From positions 372,001 to 436,000 of the forward strand of contig OZ037906.1 in the NCBI GenBank assembly GCA_964035575.1: DNA of 64,000 bases, given 5' to 3'. The notes below the pieces were generated by a model, which saw nothing but the letters and a program-made list of their open reading frames with translations, did no database searches and had not been told where the DNA came from. Positions 33,187-44,080 of the stretch are shown here, in pieces; the first letter of the stretch is position 1; every line of letters starts with the position of its first letter. This DNA comes from Rhynchopus sp. YZ270_cl-10. Taxonomy: Eukaryota > Euglenozoa > Diplonemea > Diplonemida > Diplonemidae. The position numbers were made by a program, and so were the translations under genes.

Positions 33187-36069
33187 CTACACCGCGGAGA
33201 CTGTGGGGCCGTAGGAGGCGTTCTTCTCCTTCTCGCTTTCGAAGTCGGGGTGCAGAGGGTTGCTCCACGGCTGGTCCTCAAGCTTGAGTGGTGCTGGGTT
33301 CGGGCTGGGCCCAATGAGCGACAGCACACACGGAAGCGCAACAACACCAAACCACAGTCCAAACACAATGATCAAAGTGAACATACGGAAGAACACCTTG
33401 AACACGTATGTCTTAGCAAAGAAGAGTGGTGCAACAGCGAGGAACGTAGAGAACCCACCATTGATCACTGCAGGGCCCATCTTCCACAGAGCATGTGCCG
33501 CACGTTGTGTGCGTGAGCTGGCTCCGTTCTCAAGTGGCTCCGCTGAAATGGTCAAAAAAGCGCCAGCAATGTGCACACTGTAGTCCACAGCAAGTCCAAT
33601 GGCAAGCACAACGCAGATCACCGAAACGCTGTTCACCTCAACACCAATCAAAGGCATGAACCCAAGAAGGCATAAGTCGATCAGGCCAATCGTCACCAGA
33701 ACGAAAAGGCCGATGAACACGTTTGCTGCAAGCACAGTCACAAGAACGAACACACATGCTGCTGCAATCGACACGTTCTGGATGATTTCAGGGATGAACA
33801 CCTTGTACGACTCCCAGAATAGGAAAACTCTGGCGAACGCAAACGAATCACCCAGTGGGTCCAACAAATCACGAAGGTCGTCCATGCAGTCCACAGCCTT
33901 TTGCCCATCTGAAAGCGGACCCGGCACAAGAAGGAAGCTCATCTTTGTGGCAGTGAGAACAGCGTCTGCATCATTTGCGCCTCCTGAAGTGGACCACACA
34001 AAGTCGTCGTTGAACTCTGCTGCGTAGCGCGGACCAGTTGCGCCCACAAACGTCTTCAGCAGAGGGTAGAACTGAACGGTGTCAACAAGAAGGTACCCAG
34101 AGGTCGCGTTCACGTACTGTGGTGTGGTCTCGTTCACCCACAGTGCGAACGACTGCAGCCACGAGTTCACTGTGCCTGTTGTGACCCATTTGTTTCCGTT
34201 CAGTGCAACCGCCATGTTCTCCTGTGTCATCTGTGTTGCGTGGCTGGGGTAGTCCAACGCTCCGGAGTACAAGTTCACAGGAAGTGTGGATCCTTCGAAG
34301 TACTCGTCACGCATCTCCATTGCATCACGGTAGCGGTGGCCCTCAGGCACAAACCATTCGTTGTTGAAGTTCATCGTAACCTCCGGGATGTAAATGCACG
34401 CAAGCACCAACACCAACAGCGTGATCGCAAGAACAACACCACGGCCAATCCACGTCGAAATGACGTAACGTGGCAGGAGCTCGCCAATGACGTAGTGCAG
34501 CAGGCCACGGTCAGCCTCGTTGAACTTCTTGGCTTCTTCCCCAACTTTGGTCTGGGGCACACAGCACGTTCCGCAGCAACCATCATTGTCCCCTGCAGTC
34601 ACGCAGCACAGCCAGTCACGTCTCCCTGCCTCCTGACGCTTGCTGTCCAGGTACGCAACAGCCACAACCATGATGCACTGGTAGATAAATGTGAACGTGA
34701 TACCCAGTGCAGCATAGTAACAGAAAATCTGCAGTGCAGGGATCTTCGTGGACGAGCCTGCAAGGAAGGCAACCAGGTCCGTCAGCGACGTGATCGTGAT
34801 GGCAGGACCTGCGTGCTTCACAGCCTCAATCATACGTGTCTGCATATCCTGCACGTGGGCGTGGTCCCACCACGAGTCCATGATCACAAACGTGTCGTCA
34901 ATGCCAACTCCGAGCAGCACAAGAATCAGCACCTGCGTGACTGCGTTGAACTTCAGTCCGATTAACCAGCACAATCCGTACGCAGACAGGGTGCCCATCC
35001 CAACAGCCACGACGGAGAGAAGCCCAATTAGAGAGTGGGAGTACTTCGGACGTGCCCTGGAAAGCACAAAACAGGCGTACAAAAGCATGAGAATGTAGCC
35101 AAGGGTCAGACTAACCATGTCCTCGCTGAATGCTGAGTCGGCTGCGTCCTCCTCTTCCCTCGCTGTCAGGATTTCGATCTCAGAGGTTTGCACTTCTGCG
35201 ATGCCCTTGAACACATCCACGACATAGTCAACCATCAGCTTTTCAAAGTCAGACGACTCTGAGTCCACGTCACGTCCTCCAAAGTTATCGCCTCTCTCGT
35301 TCTTCAACACGAGCTGCATGCGCACGGCCTTTGCTTTTGTGATGTTCCCGTCCGCATCCCTCTGCAGCCCAACATCAGACAAGTAGTATCCAACAGAAGG
35401 CCCAGACGGCTCGTACATACGCCACTGCTCAGCATTGTTCACTGCAGCCAGCACATCTGCGTCCGTCAGCAGCGCCACCCGTGGTGCGGAGTTGTCCCAC
35501 AGAGTGAGCGGGCCCTCCACCGCAAGACATGGCGAAGTGTCGACCTGCTCCCCAACACGCTTGCACGTTGTGTTGTAGGAGATGGCACCGTCAGAGAGAC
35601 GCAGCGTGACCTCATCCTTGAGGGTCATGAGCAGGTTCATGTACTGCGCTGTCAGCACGTTGTCGCCGTTTGCTGCAAGGTAGAAGGTCGTTTGACGCGT
35701 GTCGAATCCGAATGTGTCCTCAACGTACTCATCTTCGTCCACTGCACGACTGCCCCTGGGTGCGAACAGCTTCGTTCCGTCTGTCTCGGTCTCCATGACC
35801 CAGATACCCTGTGCAAATGAGAGACTGACGAGCACGACACCGAGGATGGCCAGCTTTGGGTACGTGACGACCTTTTTTGTGAGCATGGCGAAGCCGTTTT
35901 GCATGGTGCTGTTCACGAAGAAGCTTGCCTTGTCGAGAATGCCCAGGTCCTCCCCGGCATCGTTGCCTTCCACCTTGGGTGTTGTCACTGAGTCATTTCT
36001 GGTGACCTTCACCGGAGCAAGGGGGTGGTCCCTGTTAGTTGGCGGGCTTGTAGGAGCGGTGTCCTCCAT
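33187..36069 (-). CDS. Patched/NPC1-like RND transporter, copy 2
   Basis: 960 residues from the Met at 36069 (MEDTAPTSPPTN), one exon. It has the same two-half RND plan with GIDDTFVI and GLAVDYSVHI motifs. The N-terminal cytosolic part and first loop are closest to copy 3 (shared DKASFFVNSTMQNGFA). The cytosolic loop reads DWLCCVTAGDNDGCCGTCC. The divergent segment near residues 330-360 (between the first extracytosolic loop and the sterol-sensing-type region) differs from each sister, while flanking blocks are nearly identical in DNA. A CAG at 36096-36094 precedes the start by about 24 nt, after a pyrimidine-rich stretch. Confidence 0.93.
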   Translation of the reverse strand: MEDTAPTSPPTNRDHPLAPVKVTRNDSVTTPKVEGNDAGEDLGILDKASFFVNSTMQNGFAMLTKKVVTYPKLAILGVVLVSLSFAQGIWVMETETDGTKLFAPRGSRAVDEDEYVEDTFGFDTRQTTFYLAANGDNVLTAQYMNLLMTLKDEVTLRLSDGAISYNTTCKRVGEQVDTSPCLAVEGPLTLWDNSAPRVALLTDADVLAAVNNAEQWRMYEPSGPSVGYYLSDVGLQRDADGNITKAKAVRMQLVLKNERGDNFGGRDVDSESSDFEKLMVDYVVDVFKGIAEVQTSEIEILTAREEEDAADSAFSEDMVSLTLGYILMLLYACFVLSRARPKYSHSLIGLLSVVAVGMGTLSAYGLCWLIGLKFNAVTQVLILVLLGVGIDDTFVIMDSWWDHAHVQDMQTRMIEAVKHAGPAITITSLTDLVAFLAGSSTKIPALQIFCYYAALGITFTFIYQCIMVVAVAYLDSKRQEAGRRDWLCCVTAGDNDGCCGTCCVPQTKVGEEAKKFNEADRGLLHYVIGELLPRYVISTWIGRGVVLAITLLVLVLACIYIPEVTMNFNNEWFVPEGHRYRDAMEMRDEYFEGSTLPVNLYSGALDYPSHATQMTQENMAVALNGNKWVTTGTVNSWLQSFALWVNETTPQYVNATSGYLLVDTVQFYPLLKTFVGATGPRYAAEFNDDFVWSTSGGANDADAVLTATKMSFLLVPGPLSDGQKAVDCMDDLRDLLDPLGDSFAFARVFLFWESYKVFIPEIIQNVSIAAACVFVLVTVLAANVFIGLFVLVTIGLIDLCLLGFMPLIGVEVNSVSVICVVLAIGLAVDYSVHIAGAFLTISAEPLENGASSRTQRAAHALWKMGPAVINGGFSTFLAVAPLFFAKTYVFKVFFRMFTLIIVFGLWFGVVALPCVLSLIGPSPNPAPLKLEDQPWSNPLHPDFESEKEKNASYGPTVSAV

Positions 36070-37213
36070 ATTTGTTTCAATAATACAATAAATCTGTTGT
36101 GAATAAGTGTACAAGAAAGAGAACAGACACACGAAGCGACCGCATTAGCGAGAGAAACGCTAAAAATGGCTGGGGGGAGAGAAGATGTTCATTTTTTTTT
36201 TTCACTAGACTACGAAAACAATTCAGTCGTGGGGAGCGCAAAAAATAATACCCCCACCTGGCTCTCTGCATATCTTTTCCCACACATTATCGCAATATTT
36301 CTTAGTCTCTGGAAAACGCAAAAAAAATCATATTTGCAGAAAATTGGGGGAGAAGAGAGGGAAAAAGGGACAAAACAACCAATAAGGGCAGATGTCTAGG
36401 GGGAAACTGACTGATATTTAGAAACAAAACACGACGGCTGAGTCGCTCCGCAATGTCACAACTACTTTTTTTTGGCTGTATCTAAGCGGGGGCTGTCATC
36501 CTAATCCGGAACTGCATTCCTTTTCACGGAGTAACGGACGGCAGCAGGGCGGCCTGGCAACTGGTCAGTGTCTGGTCCAAACATAGCAGAACTACAAAAG
36601 AAAGACAGAGCGAAAGAGTTGTAAGATGAACCTAAGTCTCCCTACCCTTAGTCACCTAGACAACAAAGCAAAACACGAAGAAATACCATGGTATCTCAAC
36701 CATTTAAAAAAAAAATCGAAGGGGTGAATATCATTGTCGGCATCTGTACAGAAACAATGACAAAAAAAACAGTTTCCCAGGAAGAAAAAAAAAAGTGGGA
36801 AACACTGACAAAAAAAGGGGCTAAATTGTGCAAGATGACTTTTTGAGGCTCTTATTTGTTTTTTGTCATCTGTTATTGTTCTGAGCTTTCGTTCTATGAA
36901 CAGACCACGCCTCTGGAAACGTTTTCTTAATTGCAATCAATGGCACGATAGAGTGAGGAAAGGCAGCAGTTGCAGACTCTTACTAAAGACAGAGACATAT
37001 GAACAACTGTTGCGTGGGGACACATGGTCAACAGGGGGGAGAAGGGTAGAAGGGCAGATAGATGCTATCGAGCCATGAATGCAATCAGTGTTTAAAGAGG
37101 TGGGGTGTGTTTCCTTAGTAATTATCAAGGTGTCAAGAATGGGTTAAAAAACTCTAAAGTGAGCCGGAGCAACACAATGGGTGGTCGTGGAAGGGCATTC
37201 TTGGCCAGACACA
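36070..37213. other. Intergenic between Patched-like copies 2 and 3
   Basis: No gene. It contains one family A hairpin with a changed outer stem. The remainder is AT-rich with nothing recognised. Confidence 0.5.
36618..36664 (-). repeat. Family A hairpin with compensated outer stem
   Basis: Outer arms GTTGT (36618-36622) and ACAAC (36660-36664) replace the usual TTATA/TATAA pairing and remain complementary. Inner CTAAG/CTTAG is retained. Confidence 0.7.
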
Positions 37214-40081
37214 CTACACTACATCGTCACTTCTCGCGACGTTCTTCTCCTTCTCGTTTTCGAAGTCGGGGTGCAGAGGGTTGGTCCACGGCTGGTCCTC
37301 AAGCTTGAGTGGTGCTGGGTTGGGTTTGGGTCCAATGAGCGACAGCACACACGGAAGCACAACAACACCAAACCACAGTCCAAACACAATGATCAAAGTG
37401 AACATACGGAAGAACACTGTGAACACGTATGTCGTAGCCATGGAGAGCGGTGCAACAGCGAGGAACGTAGAGAACCCACCATTGATCACTGCAGGGCCCA
37501 TCTTCCACAGAGCATGTGCCGCACGTTGTGTGCGTGAGCTGGCTCCGTTCTCAAGTGGCTCCGCTGAAATGGTCAAAAAAGCGCCAGCAATGTGCACACT
37601 GTAGTCCACAGCAAGTCCAATGGCAAGCACAACGCAGATCACCGAAACACTGTTCACCTCAACACCAATCAAAGGCATGAACCCAAGAAGGCATAAGTCG
37701 ATCAGGCCAATCGTCACCAGAACGAAAAGGCCGATGAACACGTTTGCTGCAAGCACAGTCACAAGAACGAACACACATGCTGCTGCAATCGACACGTTCT
37801 GGATGATTTCAGGGATGAACACCTTGTACGACTCCCAGAATAAGAAAACTCTGTGGTATGCAAACGAATCGCCCATTGGGTCCAACAAAGCACGAAGGTC
37901 GTCCATGCAGTCCACAGCCTTTTGCCCATCTGAAAGCGGACCCGGCACAAGAAGGAAGCTCATCTTTGTGGCAGTGAGAACAGCGTCTGCGTCATTTGCG
38001 CCTCCTGAAGTGGACCACACAAAGTCGTCGTTGAACTCTGCTGCGTAGCGAGGGCCAGTTGCGCCCACAAACGTCTTTAGCAGAGGGTAGAACTGAACGG
38101 TGTCAACAAGAAGGTACCCAGAGGTCGCGTTCACGTACTGTGGTGTGGTCTCGTTCACCCACAGTGCGAACGACTGCAGCCACGAGTTCACTGTGCCTGT
38201 TGTGACCCACTCGTTTCCGTTCAGTGCAACCGCCATGTTCTCTTGTGCCATCTGTGTTGCGTGGCTGGGGTAGTCCAACGCTCCGGAGTACAAGTTCACA
38301 GGAAGTGTGGAGCCTTGGAAGTACTCGTCACGCATCTCCATTGCATCACGGTAGCGGTGGCCCTCAGGCACAAACCATTCGCTGTTGAAGTTCATCGTCA
38401 CATTCGGGATGTTGACGAGCGCCAGCACCAACACCAACAGCGTGATCGCAAGAACAACACCACGGCCAATCCACGTCGAAATGACGTAACGTGGCAGGAG
38501 CTCGCCAATGACGTAGTGCAGCAGGCCACGGTCCGCCTCGTTGAACTTCTTGGCTTCGTCCCCAACTTTGGTCTGGGGCACACAGCACGTTCCGCAGCAA
38601 CCTGAGTTCTCCTCGACACGGAAACAGCAACAACAGTCACGTCTCCCTGCCTCCTGACGCTTGCTGTCCATGTACGCAACAGCCACAACCATGATGCACT
38701 GGTAGAGAAATGTGAACGTGATACCCAGTGCAGCATAGTAACAGAAAATCTGCAGTGCAGGGATCTTCGTGGACGAGCCTGCAAGGAAGGCAACCAGGTC
38801 CGTCAGCGACGTGATCGTGATGGCAGGACCTGCGTGCTTCACAGCCTCAATCATACGTGTCTGCATATCCTGCACGTGGGCGTGGTCCCACCACGAGTCC
38901 ATGATCACAAACGTGTCGTCAATGCCAACTCCGAGCAGCACAAGAATCAGCACCTGTGTCACTGTGTTGAACTTCAGTCCGATCAACCAGCACAATCCGT
39001 ACGCAGACAGGGTGCCCATCCCAACAGACAAGACGGAAAGAAGCCCAAGTGCAGCGTGGGAGTACTTCGGACGTGCCCTGGAAAGCACAAAACAGGCGTA
39101 CGCAATCATCAACATGTATCCGATGTTGATCAGAGGGATGTCCTTGCCGAACGCTGATTCGCTTGCTTCTTCCTCTTCCCTCGCTGTCAGGATTTCGATC
39201 TCAGAGGTTTGCACTTCTGCGATGCCCTTGAACACATCCACGACGTAGTCAACCATCAGCTTTTCAAAGTCAGACGACTCTGAGTCCACGTCACGTCCTC
39301 CAAAGTTATCTCCCTTCTCGTTCTTCAACACGAGCTGCATGCGCACGGCCTTTGCTTTTGTGATGTTCCCGTCCGCATCCCTCTGCAGCCCAACATCAGA
39401 CAAGTAGTATCCAACAGAAGGCCCAGACGGCTCGTACATACGCCACTGCTCAGCATTGTTCACTGCAGCCAGCACATCTGCGTCCGTCAGCAGCGCCACC
39501 CGTGGTGCGGAGTTGTCCCACAGAGTGAGCGGGCCCTCCACTGCAAGACAGGGTGAAGTGTCGACCTGCTCCCCAACACGCTTGCACGTTGTGTTGTAGG
39601 AGATGGCACCATCAGAGAGACGCAGCGTGACCTCATCCTTGAGGGTCATGAGCAGGTTCATGTACTGCGCTGTCAGCACGTTGTCACCGTTTGCTTCGAG
39701 GTAGAAGGTCGTTTGACGTGGGTCGAATCCGAACGTGTCCTCGACGTACTCATCTTCGTCCACTGCACGGCTGTTCCTGGGTGCGAACAGCTTTGCTCCA
39801 TCCGTCTCGGTCTCCATGACCCAGATGCCCTGTGCAAATGAGAGACTGACGAGCACGACACCGAGGATGGCCAGCTTTGGGTACGTTGTGACCTTTTTAG
39901 CGAGCCTGGCGAAGCCGTTTTGCATGGTGCTGTTCACGAAGAAGCTTGCCTTGTCGAGAATTCCCAGGTCCTCCCCGGCATCGTTGCTCTGTGACCGCGG
40001 GGAAGGCACTACCTGATCCCTTCTGATGGGCTCAATGCCGAGAGGGTGCTTCCTGTGTGGCAGAGGTGCGGCATCGGTCAT
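37214..40081 (-). CDS. Patched/NPC1-like RND transporter, copy 3
   Basis: 955 residues from the Met at 40081 (MTDAAPLPHRKHPLG), one exon. It is closest to copy 2 over most of its length. It differs in a cysteine-rich cytosolic loop (DCCCCFRVEENSGCCGTCC) and in the segment just after the first extracytosolic loop. A clear pyrimidine tract (purine-rich 40125-40190 on the plus strand) ends in a CAG at 40110-40108, 26 nt before the start codon. This is the best candidate leader splice acceptor in the window. The in-frame extension to 40177 translates that tract and is rejected as coding. Confidence 0.93.
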   Translation of the reverse strand: MTDAAPLPHRKHPLGIEPIRRDQVVPSPRSQSNDAGEDLGILDKASFFVNSTMQNGFARLAKKVTTYPKLAILGVVLVSLSFAQGIWVMETETDGAKLFAPRNSRAVDEDEYVEDTFGFDPRQTTFYLEANGDNVLTAQYMNLLMTLKDEVTLRLSDGAISYNTTCKRVGEQVDTSPCLAVEGPLTLWDNSAPRVALLTDADVLAAVNNAEQWRMYEPSGPSVGYYLSDVGLQRDADGNITKAKAVRMQLVLKNEKGDNFGGRDVDSESSDFEKLMVDYVVDVFKGIAEVQTSEIEILTAREEEEASESAFGKDIPLINIGYMLMIAYACFVLSRARPKYSHAALGLLSVLSVGMGTLSAYGLCWLIGLKFNTVTQVLILVLLGVGIDDTFVIMDSWWDHAHVQDMQTRMIEAVKHAGPAITITSLTDLVAFLAGSSTKIPALQIFCYYAALGITFTFLYQCIMVVAVAYMDSKRQEAGRRDCCCCFRVEENSGCCGTCCVPQTKVGDEAKKFNEADRGLLHYVIGELLPRYVISTWIGRGVVLAITLLVLVLALVNIPNVTMNFNSEWFVPEGHRYRDAMEMRDEYFQGSTLPVNLYSGALDYPSHATQMAQENMAVALNGNEWVTTGTVNSWLQSFALWVNETTPQYVNATSGYLLVDTVQFYPLLKTFVGATGPRYAAEFNDDFVWSTSGGANDADAVLTATKMSFLLVPGPLSDGQKAVDCMDDLRALLDPMGDSFAYHRVFLFWESYKVFIPEIIQNVSIAAACVFVLVTVLAANVFIGLFVLVTIGLIDLCLLGFMPLIGVEVNSVSVICVVLAIGLAVDYSVHIAGAFLTISAEPLENGASSRTQRAAHALWKMGPAVINGGFSTFLAVAPLSMATTYVFTVFFRMFTLIIVFGLWFGVVVLPCVLSLIGPKPNPAPLKLEDQPWTNPLHPDFENEKEKNVARSDDVV

Positions 40082-40279
40082 CAATATGGTTTGAATCGTG
40101 ATCAAATCTGATGGGGATACGTGTAAGAGAAGGAGGGGAGGTGAGGGGAAGGGGGAGAGAGAGAGGAGAGGATACAAAAAAAGTAGAACTGTATTGTGGG
40201 AGGTGGTTTTGCTCGCTCAAGTGCGACGCTACTTTCTCTAGGTTTGATTTCTCCCTCTGGAAGCATCAAAATTGTTTCA

Positions 40280-40311
40280 TATACTAACTATTCTACTGAA
40301 TAGAAGGTATA
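40280..40311. repeat. Family F hairpin
   Basis: ATACTAACTATTC-TACT-GAATAGAAGGTAT; GAATAG pairs with CTATTC, and the outer arm is less perfect than in the 18053 copy. Confidence 0.6.
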
Positions 40312-40413
40312 ATAGGGTGCACATCACAATAAGAAAACAGATCATATCAAGGATCTGTACACAACACGAAAAAAAGAACCTAAAAAGCTGAGTAAAGAAT
40401 ATAAAAAATAAAT

Positions 40414-40680
40414 GAGAAAAGTTCGATTTCGGCCTCGAAAATTACCGTGACACCGATTTGTCACGGAATTTTGTCACGGAATTTTTTTGAAAGATTCGAT
40501 TTCGTGACAAAAAAAAATCGATTTCGTGACAAACCAATTTTTTCATTGACACACAAAATTCGATTTCGTGACAAACCGATTTTTTCATTGACAAAAAAAA
40601 ATTCGATTTCGTGACAAATCCAAAAATTCAGTGACAAAAAAATGTCAATGAAAAAATGGATTTTGTCAAGGAAACCGAAC
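40414..40680 (+). repeat. Left terminal inverted repeat of the MULE-like element
   Basis: It pairs with 42382-42648 with few mismatches. It contains repeated CGATTTCGTGACAA and CATTGACA units. Confidence 0.85.
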
Positions 40681-42381
40681 TTTTTGTCACGGAAAAAGTC
40701 GTGACAGAAATGGATTTTGTCAAGGAAACCAAACTTTTTGTCACGGAAAAAGTCGTGACAGGGCACTGGGTACTGGGTACACTGGATACAAGGATAAAAG
40801 TCGTGAAAGAGCAACCACAGCTCCACATGACAAACACAAAAGTGTCCAGTCACGTGGGGCATTCATGCACTGAGGAGATAATGATCCAACAATTTACAAG
40901 AAAGATTACTTAACCTACTGCTGGAAATTGCCAGGTCGTAGTAACACACAAAGTGTGCCTCCGTTCGGGAAGACCGGATATTCTAGAGACCAAAAAGGCC
41001 TCAAGAATATCTTCCGGTAGTCAAGGTATAACCGAATGAACGGCCCAAGACCCCCGTGGAGAAGTTAAATGTGTAATGCTATCAGGTAGAAACTGCGAAC
41101 ACTGTCTTACCCTCCTCAATGCATGGTGGAAGATGTCTTTGACAACAAATATCCTGTACCCAGGTACCAGGTTCCCAGACCCACGTAGTACCACGTCGCA
41201 GTACTACGCAAAATTTACCACCAGACCCTGTCTTCGTGCACCTTAAGTACAACGCCGCAGACAGGCCAAACATGCGTTGGACTCAGAGGAATGCCTGCTG
41301 TGCAGTGTATCAAACATGAGAACCAACTCCCAGCAACAAGGGGCGCCTTTTGGCGGGCGTTGTTGAGGGTGTTTGGGGTGCAAAGTTTTCCACAATTTTG
41401 ATGCGCGGGTACAGAAGTGTTATCTTGTTCTTTCATCTCTAGGAATGTAAATGTCAATCGCGTTTAACTACCACTAGGGCTTGTTCAGTGAACCCACGAG
41501 GGGTCGAAGGGGGTTGGTTATCCCATATCTATCAAAGGTTGTGTCGACCAGGCGAATCCACTATGTTACGCTGTATGATGATAAATCCGAAGAAATAACA
41601 GTGCATAGCAACTGCAAGAAGTTTGTTAAAAAGAGTGCCTCACGCTACACAAACCACCACCCGCGATTGACTTAGATGTTATAACAAAGAGAATTCAGAA
41701 CAAAACAACACCCTGCCCCATACACACTAAATTGTCATGCTTCAAGAGCATGCCTGGGCCAAAATTACTATGACGAAAAGGCAACAAGACCACCCACAAG
41801 GAGTGTGAATTGTGCACTGGTTTTCTGGGGGAACAAACAATATTTTCTTGTGTCTAGTCCTCCGGAAGCAGAGGACAGACTTTCCGGAAGGTTTCCAAAG
41901 TCGAATTTCTTGCACTAGCTATGCTCCCTGGTTAATGGCTATAGCAGTGACTGACAAAGTGTTCCCACCCCCCTTTCCACCACCATAATAACCGAACTCT
42001 GCTTATCAAACCACAATCTGAATCTGCTTCCGTCGCATGCGCTGGTGGATTCGATCTGTTTTGGTGTGTGTAATGGAATGTATGGGTGAGGGTTGGGGTA
42101 TTAGGTATAGAAACGTGCGCACCCATTAATTTTTTACCGAATGAAAATGAAATCTGCAATGAGTGTCTGCTGCATATCATTTAGTGGGGCTGGCCTCTGG
42201 CCAGAGGCGTGCAAGCCTGACCGTGTTCGCGATATACTAAGTCTTGCATAATCATAAAGTTATCATACCTTGTGTCTTCAGTCTCTGCCCTTCGGTTTCT
42301 AGACAGCTCAAGAATGGCCTCTTTTGTGTTTGTCAAGTGGCTGTCTGGTCACTTTTCAGTGACTGGCGGGTTGGCTGTCAC

Positions 42382-42648
42382 GACTTTTTCCTTGACAAAT
42401 TCCATTTTTTTCAATGACATTTTTTTGTCAATGAAAAAATGGATTTGTCACGAAATCGAATTTTTTTTTGTCAATGAAAAAAGTCATTTGTCACTAAATT
42501 GAATTTTGTGTGTCAATGAAAAAATCGGCTTGTCACGAAATCGATTTTTTTTTGTCACGAAATCGAATCTTTCAAAAAAATTCCGTGACAAAGTACCGTG
42601 ACAAATCGGTGTCACGGGTATTTTCGAGGCCGAAATCGAACTTTTCTC
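42382..42648 (-). repeat. Right terminal inverted repeat of the MULE-like element
   Basis: Inverted copy of 40414-40680. The outermost 27 bases are identical to the left end when read inward. Confidence 0.85.
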
Positions 42649-42787
42649 AAAATAAATAGAAAAACAGTGTCCTCCGTGATGAGAGGAATTACCGAAGAAC
42701 TGCACCTACCATATGCCACACGCTGCCCTCTTATCCCCGAAGAGAGGAGGGCAGATATACACAAAGATTATTTGGTGTGATTCAGGG

Positions 42788-42912
42788 GGTACGGAGAACC
42801 CACGGACAACCCACGGAAGAACCACGGGGGAACCACGGAGAACTGTTTCAGGCTATATTAAGATTTGCGGAGCACCTTCGGTAGAACCACGGGGGAACCA
42901 CGGAGAATCCGT
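42788..42912. repeat. Short direct repeats of an AACCACGG unit
   Basis: Two 25-base blocks containing AACCACGGGGGAACCACGG (around 42821-42845 and 42887-42911), plus degenerate ACCCACGGA units before them. Spacing is uneven. Confidence 0.65.
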
Positions 42913-43099
42913 TTGGGTGATCACACCATTATTGTTGTTTTTTTTTCCTTCACAATCCAATAGGAGAGTCAGATGTGATGCATTCTGAGTTTCGTAAGGG
43001 GGGTAAAATAATACATTCGATACAACGGAAGGTGAAGTTTGACAAAAGCGCGCAACCCTCATGGGAAGCGCGTGTTATGTGGAAAAGAAGTATTTCAAC

Positions 43100-43942
43100 A
43101 TATGGACTCGTCCGGAAACCCCTCTGGTAAGATTCATCCTTTTGGGTATTTTTGGGTTTTTTTGATGATGTCCCCACAAAAAGTGCATCTAGGTGATATT
43201 CTGATATGAAAATAGGTTTTTGGGGGGGGTCTGAGGCTATATTTTCGCTTTTTAAATCAGATTTTCAGCCTTTTATTGTCGTTCTTCTGGATCTCTTCTC
43301 TCTTTCTCTTAATCCTGCCATGCCGCCTTGACAAGGTTTCATTGACCTCTGTCAAATCTACTGGATCAATGCCAGGGACTTTTGCTTTGCGGGTCACCTT
43401 GGATGTGGAGACTCCATAGTAAATACAGGTTCCCTCCGTGTCAGAGTACACGCTGAAATGACACGACCGTTGCTCGGGTAGCAGTACACAGACGAAAAGA
43501 GATTGATGGAAAGAAGGGTGCACTGATACGTATGAGTACGAGGGAATGAGATAACAAAGGCCTCTGTGTGGGGAAGCTCGCGCAGGGCACCGACAATGAC
43601 CCCTACGGTAAGGATCTCCTGACAACAAGAATCATCAGAGAGATGGTTCGAAACGACACCAAGTGTGCGTCGCACCCATTCTTACCGTGTTTCTCGACAA
43701 AAAAGTGAACTTCACTGCTGTCATTGCCACGTTTATGAAATGTCCAAAAATACGTAAAAAAATATAAGTAAAAAGGGGGGGAGCGGAAATAAACAAAATA
43801 AATGATCAAAACATGCCCTCTAGGGTGGTAGGTGTATGGTGGGTATCAAAAAATTGGGTTGTTTGGGTGTTTTGAGCAGAAAACCTCAAAAACCCCCCAA
43901 AAGGATGAATCTTACCAGGAGGGTTTCCGGACGGACCCATAT
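43100..43942. mobile_element. Inverted-repeat DNA element with possible transposase remnant
   Basis: The ends share about 48 bp inverted, including GTCCGGAAACCC and CTGGTAAGATTCATCCTTTT. No target-site duplication is obvious. On the minus strand, around 43640-43730, a short stretch reads EVHFFVEKHGKNGCDAHL, which has the flavour of cut-and-paste transposase-derived proteins. Frames at 43257-43628 and 43394-43675 overlap it. This is a decayed or non-autonomous copy; the superfamily is not assigned. Confidence 0.65.
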
Positions 43943-44004
43943 ACAATCAATAAATTGATCGCATAGGGAGAAGGGAATCAACAAAAATGTTCCCATCTTT
44001 CTTA
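43940..44004. repeat. Family G double hairpin
   Basis: ATACAATCAATAAATTGATC, then GGGAATCAACAAAAATGTTC. Both hairpins are kept with changed bases. It abuts the right end of the inverted-repeat element. Confidence 0.6.
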
Positions 44005-44042
44005 TGTGTTATGTGGAAAAGAGAAAAAAAAAGAAGAAACGC

Positions 44043-44080
44043 TCGTAAGATGAACCTAAGCCTGTGCTCGGCCACCTTAG
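44043..44080 (-). repeat. Family A hairpin, degenerate
   Basis: AAGATGAACCTAAGCC, then TGTGCTCGGCCACCTTAG. Partial stem only. Confidence 0.5.

Larger units (their letters stand above)
40414..42648. mobile_element. Non-autonomous Mutator-like (MULE) DNA transposon
   Basis: The 2,235-bp element has long terminal inverted repeats of about 265 bp (40414-40680 and 42382-42648), both beginning GAGAAAAGTTCGATTTCGGC when read inward. Exact 9-bp direct repeats AAAATAAAT flank it (40405-40413 and 42649-42657). Long inverted repeats and a 9-bp duplication point to the Mutator superfamily. The inverted repeats carry tandem TTTCGTGACAA-type motifs that may bind transposase. The 1.6-kb interior has no long frame; a short stretch near 41240-41310 (plus) reads protein-like (YNAADRPNMRWTQRNACC) but is broken. 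Confidence 0.85.

Noticed and set aside
42788-42912. CRISPR-like spaced direct repeats
   Set aside because: Only two good repeat blocks with uneven degenerate units, in a eukaryotic transposon-rich region.
43257-43628. 123-aa minus-strand frame as a host gene
   Set aside because: It lies inside an inverted-repeat element, overlaps other fragments, and lacks a coherent domain.
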